Of a stretch of 64,000 nt of DNA, positions 60,166 through 64,000 are shown one piece after another (positions within the stretch are counted from its first letter, which is position 1; each line of letters begins with the position of its first letter). Made by a program: the position numbers and the translations under genes. The DNA comes from Bifidobacterium sp. ESL0775 (GTDB lineage Bacteria; Actinomycetota; Actinomycetes; Actinomycetales; Bifidobacteriaceae). The stretch is from assembly GCF_029395475.1 (NCBI RefSeq), contig NZ_CP113917.1, positions 1,054,001 through 1,118,000 on the forward strand, read 5' to 3'. Under the pieces are notes generated by a model. It was not told where the DNA came from, did not search any database, and was given only the letters and a program-made list of their open reading frames with translations.

Positions 60166-61533
60166 ATGGCTGCGTTGGCTGTTGAAGAGGTACGTTCGCG
60201 TGTGGACGGCGATTTCGGGCGGATCGTCGATTTGCTGAGCAAAAAGGTGGCACTGAAATCCATCTCGGCCGAAGGCATCACCGGCGAGCACATGCGTCGT
60301 TCGGCGCAATTCGTGGCCGATGAACTGCGCGCACGCGGCGTGGATGCCAAAGTGGTCCAGTCCAAGAACCCCGACGGCACTCCGGGCGCCTTTGAGGTTG
60401 TCGGCTCGAAGATCGTCGATCCCAACGCGCCGACCGTCTTGCTGTATGCGCACCATGACGTCCAGCCGGTGCCGGACGCCTCCGCATGGGACACCGACCC
60501 GTTTGTGGCCACCGAGGTCGATGGCCGTCTTTACGGACGCGGCGCGACCGATGACGGCGGCGGCATCGCCATCCATTCCGGCGCGCTGCATGCGCTCGGC
60601 GACGACCTCAAGGTCAATATCAAGGTCTTCATCGAAGGCGAGGAGGAGATGGGCTCGCCGAGCTTCATCCCCTTCATCGAGGCGCATCAGGACGAATTCG
60701 ACTCCGACGTGATCATCGTGGCCGATTCCGGCAACTGGAGCGCCGAGATCCCCAGCCTCACCACGAGCCTGCGTGGCAACACCGATCTGGATGTCACCGT
60801 CAAGGCCTTGGAGCATCCGGTGCATTCCGGCCAATTCGGCGGCCCGATCCTCGACACCAACACGCTCTCGTCCATGTTGATTGCCTCGATGTATGACAAA
60901 GATGGTGCTTTGGATATTCCGGGACTGGAAGGTGGAGACCCGGTCGGCGGGCTCCAGCGCGACCTCGACGAGGCCAGTGTGCGGGCCGATTCCGGTGTGG
61001 TCGACTCCTATCGTTTCGCCGGCACCGGCTCATTGGCCTCGCGCCTGTGGACCAAGCCGAGCATCTCTGTCATCGGCTTCGACGCGCATCCGGTCGAAGG
61101 CTCGTTCAATGTCATCGCCAACGAGACCCGCTTCCGCCTCTCCATCCGCACCGCCCCTGGCCAGCGTCACGAAGAAGCGGCCAAGGCCGTCACCGACTTC
61201 CTCACCTCGCACGTGCCGTTCGGCGCCGAAGTCACGGTCTCGACGCTCGATGGCGGCATGGGCTGGAGCATGGATCCCAATGCCGAGGCCACGCAGGACG
61301 CGCTCGAGTCGATGCGTGAGGCGTTCGGCGTTAATCCGATCAACAAGGGCGAAGGCGGCTCGATCCCGTTCATCCCCGAACTGCAGCGCATCTTCCCGAA
61401 GGCCCAGGTCCTGGTCACCGGCCCCGAAGACCCCAAGGGCAACGCCCACAGCCCCAACGAGTCCGTCGACCTCACGAGCCTCAAAAACAACGTGATCACC
61501 GAGGCCCTGATCCTAGACAAACTGGCGAAGTAA
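60166..61533 (+). CDS. M20-family dipeptidase/peptidase
   Basis: Zinc-dependent M20 peptidase of about 455 residues. Metal ligands: His in LLYAHHDVQP, Asp in GRGATDDGGG, catalytic/metal Glu pair in EGEEEMGS, Asp in VIIVADSGNW, and the lid/dimerisation domain with HPVHSGQFGGP. Fits dipeptidases of the CNDP/PepV-like type; exact peptide preference unknown. ATG 60166 has AAGGAG 6 bases upstream; earlier in-frame starts (GTG 60118, ATG 60136) lack sites. The region downstream carries hairpin elements 2 and 3. Confidence 0.92.
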   Translation: MAALAVEEVRSRVDGDFGRIVDLLSKKVALKSISAEGITGEHMRRSAQFVADELRARGVDAKVVQSKNPDGTPGAFEVVGSKIVDPNAPTVLLYAHHDVQPVPDASAWDTDPFVATEVDGRLYGRGATDDGGGIAIHSGALHALGDDLKVNIKVFIEGEEEMGSPSFIPFIEAHQDEFDSDVIIVADSGNWSAEIPSLTTSLRGNTDLDVTVKALEHPVHSGQFGGPILDTNTLSSMLIASMYDKDGALDIPGLEGGDPVGGLQRDLDEASVRADSGVVDSYRFAGTGSLASRLWTKPSISVIGFDAHPVEGSFNVIANETRFRLSIRTAPGQRHEEAAKAVTDFLTSHVPFGAEVTVSTLDGGMGWSMDPNAEATQDALESMREAFGVNPINKGEGGSIPFIPELQRIFPKAQVLVTGPEDPKGNAHSPNESVDLTSLKNNVITEALILDKLAK

Positions 61534-61564
61534 GCAACATACTCGCTCGTCCCAACGGTTAGTC

Positions 61565-61653
61565 GTGGCGGAGCGGGATATACAATGTTCGGGACGCTCC
61601 TTGGCCGCTCGGCCGTGTCTTACGCCCGAACATCGCATATCCCGCTCCGCCAC
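61565..61653 (-). repeat. Covarying hairpin element, copy 2
   Basis: Arms 61565-61593 and 61625-61653 (29 nt each), loop 31 nt. It differs from copy 1 at arm positions 5, 6, 7, 8 and 28, each with the matching change in the partner arm. Core ATACAATG and the two A:C oppositions are kept. Flanked by AGTC before and TAATG after, as in copy 3. Confidence 0.88.
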
Positions 61654-61720
61654 TAATGTATGAGGTTCCCTACTAGCTGTAACCGTAAAAATGATAAAGA
61701 CCAAGGTCGATGTCACTGAA

Positions 61721-61819
61721 AGCGAATAGCTGCCGCATGCTCTAGGTCTTTTGCTATAGGTGGGCGCAATTGCGAGACCGCTGTCAATAGATTTCTTACT
61801 TCTGCGGCAGCTATTCGCT
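61721..61819. repeat. 17-bp inverted repeat between hairpin elements 2 and 3
   Basis: AGCGAATAGCTGCCGCA (61721-61737) pairs perfectly with TGCGGCAGCTATTCGCT (61803-61819) over a 65-base loop. Outside it, TCAC (61713) and GTGA (61821) can pair too. The loop has GGTCT...AGACC and a CGCAATTGCG palindrome. Sequence is unrelated to the flanking elements. Confidence 0.85.
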
Positions 61820-61872
61820 GGTGAGCCGCCTCCCGCAAGTACCTGTCAGTCAGATTCTTCCGCTACGCATTA

Positions 61873-61962
61873 GTGTGGGGTTGGGGCATGCGATGCTCGA
61901 CCGTAAAGACTTGGCCAGAGCGGCCCGGAGCGTGTCGAGCATTGTATGCCCCAACCCCACAC
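61873..61962 (+). repeat. Covarying hairpin element, copy 3 (inverted)
   Basis: Arms 61873-61901 and 61934-61962 (29 nt), loop 32 nt, opposite orientation to copy 2. In the common orientation it differs from copy 1 at nine arm positions (4, 6, 7, 9, 10, 14, 15, 24, 29), all compensated. Core, the two mismatch/wobble positions and loop ends (ACRCTC, TACG) are conserved. Confidence 0.88.
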
Positions 61963-62011
61963 GACTCACGTCTCAAGATGTTTGACAGGGGATTGCTCTA
62001 GGATGACGAAT

Positions 62012-62112
62012 TGACACGGGGGCTGTCTGCCTGCGCAAGCTGGCAGATGGCTGAGATGAGGATTTCCTCGACCGAATGAACGTGAGTCCGGACAATGCCG
62101 GCGCACGGACGT
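62012..62112 (+). promoter_or_regulatory. TPP riboswitch (THI element)
   Basis: ACACGGGGGCTG, a P3 hairpin (TCTGCC/GGCAGA), the invariant GGCTGAGAT, then GAACGTGA, GTCCGGACAATGCCGGCG and ACGGA follow in order, matching the TPP aptamer. Downstream, GTGCCTT (62125-62131) can pair with AAGGCAC (62165-62171), covering part of the ribosome site GGAAAGG. Confidence 0.92.
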
Positions 62113-62176
62113 CTCTCTTTTCCCGTGCCTTATATGCGCGCCGATAGGCGGTGCGCACAGTGGAAAGGCACAAATC

Positions 62177-62806
62177 ATGTCATCATCGAATCAAACGACC
62201 GTCATCTCGAAACCGAACCTCAAATGGCGCGTGGTCGATATCGCCGTCGCCTCGGTCATCGGCGTCGCCAGCGCGTTGATCTATTGGGCCGCGGCGTTGC
62301 TCTATGGCCCGGTCGCCTCGCCTCTTGACGCACTCGTTCCCGGGCTCGGAGGCCTGATGAACGGCTTCTGGCTCTTCGCCGGCCCCCTCGCCGCGGTCAT
62401 CGTGCGCAAGCCGGGAGCCGCAATATACGCCGAAGTCGTCGCGGGAGTGCTCGAAGCGCTCTGGGGCAACACCTGGGGCGGCATGCAGACGTTTCTCATC
62501 GCGTTGGTGCAGGGGATCTTCGCTGAGATCGTCTTCCTTGTGGTGATGTACAAGGTCTGGAACCTCGTCACGGTCACGCTTTCCGGGACGATTTCCGCCA
62601 TCAGCTGCTGGGCCTACACCTTCTTCACAAATCTGCAGGGATTCAAGATCACCGGCGTCTACGGCATCTGGAACCTCGTCGCCACGGTGATTTCCGGGGC
62701 GTTGGTGGCAGGCGTGCTGATGTGGTACCTCTACATCGCCATCGCCAAGACCGGCGCGATCGACAAGTTCGCCTCGGGCCGTCAGGTCCGTGCCTCATCC
62801 AAGTGA
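62177..62806 (+). CDS. ykoE: YkoE-type thiamine-precursor ECF S component
   Basis: Membrane substrate-binding subunit of 209 residues with about six TM helices. The segment KPGAAIYAEVVAGVLEALWG, followed by NTWGGMQT, is typical of YkoE, the S component for hydroxymethylpyrimidine/thiamine-related compounds. The TPP riboswitch directly upstream supports this substrate class. GGAAAGG at 62162-62168 is the ribosome site. The ABC ATPase gene follows after 39 bases. Confidence 0.9.
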   Translation: MSSSNQTTVISKPNLKWRVVDIAVASVIGVASALIYWAAALLYGPVASPLDALVPGLGGLMNGFWLFAGPLAAVIVRKPGAAIYAEVVAGVLEALWGNTWGGMQTFLIALVQGIFAEIVFLVVMYKVWNLVTVTLSGTISAISCWAYTFFTNLQGFKITGVYGIWNLVATVISGALVAGVLMWYLYIAIAKTGAIDKFASGRQVRASSK

Positions 62807-62845
62807 GCGTATTCATTAGGATTTTAGGTATCGATGGGAGAACGT

Positions 62846-64000
62846 ATGCAAGGCGAGCAATCGAAGACATCCGATAGCCGAGAAGATGGCATGACGGTAC
62901 AGTCCGTTTCGCATGCCAACGCGGCTATTGCCTCGACGGTTCCGCAGGATGGGGAACCTGCTGCCAGTACGGCTTCTCCCAAGGTGCCGCCCGCTTCGAT
63001 CCGTTTCGAGAACTGGGGCTATCGTCACGCCTCACGCCGGCATTTCGCCGTGCGCGGCCTCAATCTTGACATCAAGCCAGGCGAGCGTGTGCTTTTGCTT
63101 GGGGCCTCAGGCATCGGCAAGTCGACGATACTGGAAGGCGCTTCCGGCCTGCTTGGCGGGGATGTGGTGGAAGCCACGAACGAAGGCGGACAAGGCGAAA
63201 CCGGCCAGGTCGTCGCCGTCGAGGATTCGGAAGGCGGGGTGACCGAAGGCGGTGTCTTCATCGATGGCGACGTTCCGGCCGCCTGCGCCCATGGCCGGGT
63301 CGGACTCGTTTTGCAGGACCCCGACGCGCAGGCGATTTTCGAGCGTCTTGGTGACAATGTCGCCTTTGGCCCGGAGAACATGGGCGTGCCACGTTCCGAG
63401 ATTTGGCAGCGGGTCAGGCAAAGCCTTGCCGCTGTAGGGCTTGAAGGCTTGCAGTTGCACCGTTCCACCATGCACTTGAGTGGCGGGCAGATGCAACGGC
63501 TCGCGTTGGCCGGGGCGTTGGCCATGCAGCCGGGGGCGTTGCTTCTGGACGAGCCGACGGCGAACCTCGATCCGGAAGGCGTCGAACAAGTCATTGGTGC
63601 GGTTGCTGATGTATTACATAATACCGAAGCGACCATGTTGTTGGTCGAGCATCGCGCTGGCCCGTGGATTGACCTTATCGATAGGGTCATCGTCCTTGGT
63701 CTCGAATCCGACGACCAGGTCAAGGCCCGCGTCACGCAGGTCGGTGACGATGCCGAGATCGACCACAGTGGGTTCCGCCGGACCATCGTGGTGGCGGATG
63801 GCACGCCTGACGAGGTGTTCGAGAACCGTGACCTTGATTTCGCCGCGCTCGGCATCTGGATGCCAGACAAATACCGCCGTCCAGAAGACGAGATCCACCG
63901 CATCCATACCGATGACGAGCCGGCCAGCGATCCTGCGCTTGGCGACGGCAAGGCGCTGCTTTCCACCAAAGGACTGTCCATCGGCCGCAACGGCAAAGCC
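62846..64000 (+). CDS. ykoD: ECF-type ABC ATPase (YkoD-like), 3' end beyond window
   Basis: Open from ATG 62846 to the window edge (385 codons, no stop). After a disordered N-terminus (about 1-50) comes an ABC ATPase domain: Walker A GASGIGKST, Q-loop LQDPDAQAIFE, signature LSGGQMQR, Walker B LLLDEPTANLD, then a linker and what looks like the start of a second ATPase domain (LLSTKGLSIGRNGKA). It is therefore probably a double ATPase as in YkoD. GGGAG at 62836-62840 fixes the start over ATG 62834. With ykoE it forms the TPP-riboswitch operon; a T component should follow. Confidence 0.92.
   Translation, partial: MQGEQSKTSDSREDGMTVQSVSHANAAIASTVPQDGEPAASTASPKVPPASIRFENWGYRHASRRHFAVRGLNLDIKPGERVLLLGASGIGKSTILEGASGLLGGDVVEATNEGGQGETGQVVAVEDSEGGVTEGGVFIDGDVPAACAHGRVGLVLQDPDAQAIFERLGDNVAFGPENMGVPRSEIWQRVRQSLAAVGLEGLQLHRSTMHLSGGQMQRLALAGALAMQPGALLLDEPTANLDPEGVEQVIGAVADVLHNTEATMLLVEHRAGPWIDLIDRVIVLGLESDDQVKARVTQVGDDAEIDHSGFRRTIVVADGTPDEVFENRDLDFAALGIWMPDKYRRPEDEIHRIHTDDEPASDPALGDGKALLSTKGLSIGRNGKA

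Larger units (their letters stand above)
61534..62176. other. 643-bp gene-free structured region
   Basis: Between the M20 gene and the YkoE-type gene. It contains hairpin element 2, a 17-bp inverted repeat, hairpin element 3 (opposite orientation), a TTGACA-like -35 (61982-61987) and a TPP riboswitch. Open frames on either strand here follow the palindromes and lack ribosome sites. Confidence 0.8.

Noticed and set aside
61513..62178. Small minus-strand open frames in the structured region after the M20 gene
   Set aside because: They run through the palindromes, lack ribosome sites and have Arg/Pro-rich random composition.

Overview
The window is high-GC actinobacterial DNA, and its gene content points to Bifidobacterium or a close relative in the Bifidobacteriaceae. 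The main markers are a GluABCD-type amino-acid ABC operon, an Actinobacteria-type Ung, polyphosphate glucokinase, a DUF3516 helicase, DUF3027/DUF3043/DUF4191 proteins, NAD-dependent DNA ligase with a long insert, and an orphan dihydrolipoyl dehydrogenase. I did not identify the species. I see no rRNA, tRNA, CRISPR array, IS element or prophage. The sequence is chromosomal, mostly housekeeping, with one AT-richer island and several structured intergenic regions.

Layout: 1-5650 is a minus-strand run, ung then moxR-DUF58-membrane protein-VWA-VWA-(partial gene); every junction from moxR onward is a 4-base overlap. 5770-14921 is mostly plus strand: a LytR_C-domain protein, a cold-shock protein, groL behind two CIRCE operators, a TPM-domain protein, an OmpR/PhoP-type two-component pair, a longer cold-shock protein and a DUF3027 protein. 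clpC (15047-17788) is followed by an AT-rich island (about 17.8-20.1 kb) holding two small lipoproteins with near-identical 5' regions, a DUF3800-like gene and two long hairpins. Next come a DUF349 protein (minus), hisS, aspS, and the amino-acid ABC transporter genes (25.4-29.0 kb).

29.3-49.6 kb carries a Ski2/Mtr4-like helicase, rarA behind a perfect LexA-type box, a D-2-hydroxyacid dehydrogenase, an amidohydrolase, a riboflavin ECF module (FMN riboswitch, S component, and a single A-A-T fusion protein), a galactofuranosyltransferase-like GT2, ppgK, an aminotransferase, a large membrane protein and a 1192-residue TPR-like protein. 49.7-61.5 kb has ligA, mrp, a zinc-ribbon membrane protein, glnA, DUF4191, lpd, DUF3043 and an M20 dipeptidase. 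The window ends with a TPP riboswitch controlling a YkoE-type S component and the start of its ABC ATPase, which runs off the end.

The most unusual signal is a family of three dispersed hairpin elements (29116-29202, 61565-61653, 61873-61962). Each has two 29-nt arms. The arm sequences differ between copies, but every difference is matched by a compensating change in the partner arm. The core, the loop ends and two non-Watson-Crick positions are invariant. Two copies face each other in a gene-free 643-bp region that also holds an unrelated 17-bp inverted repeat.
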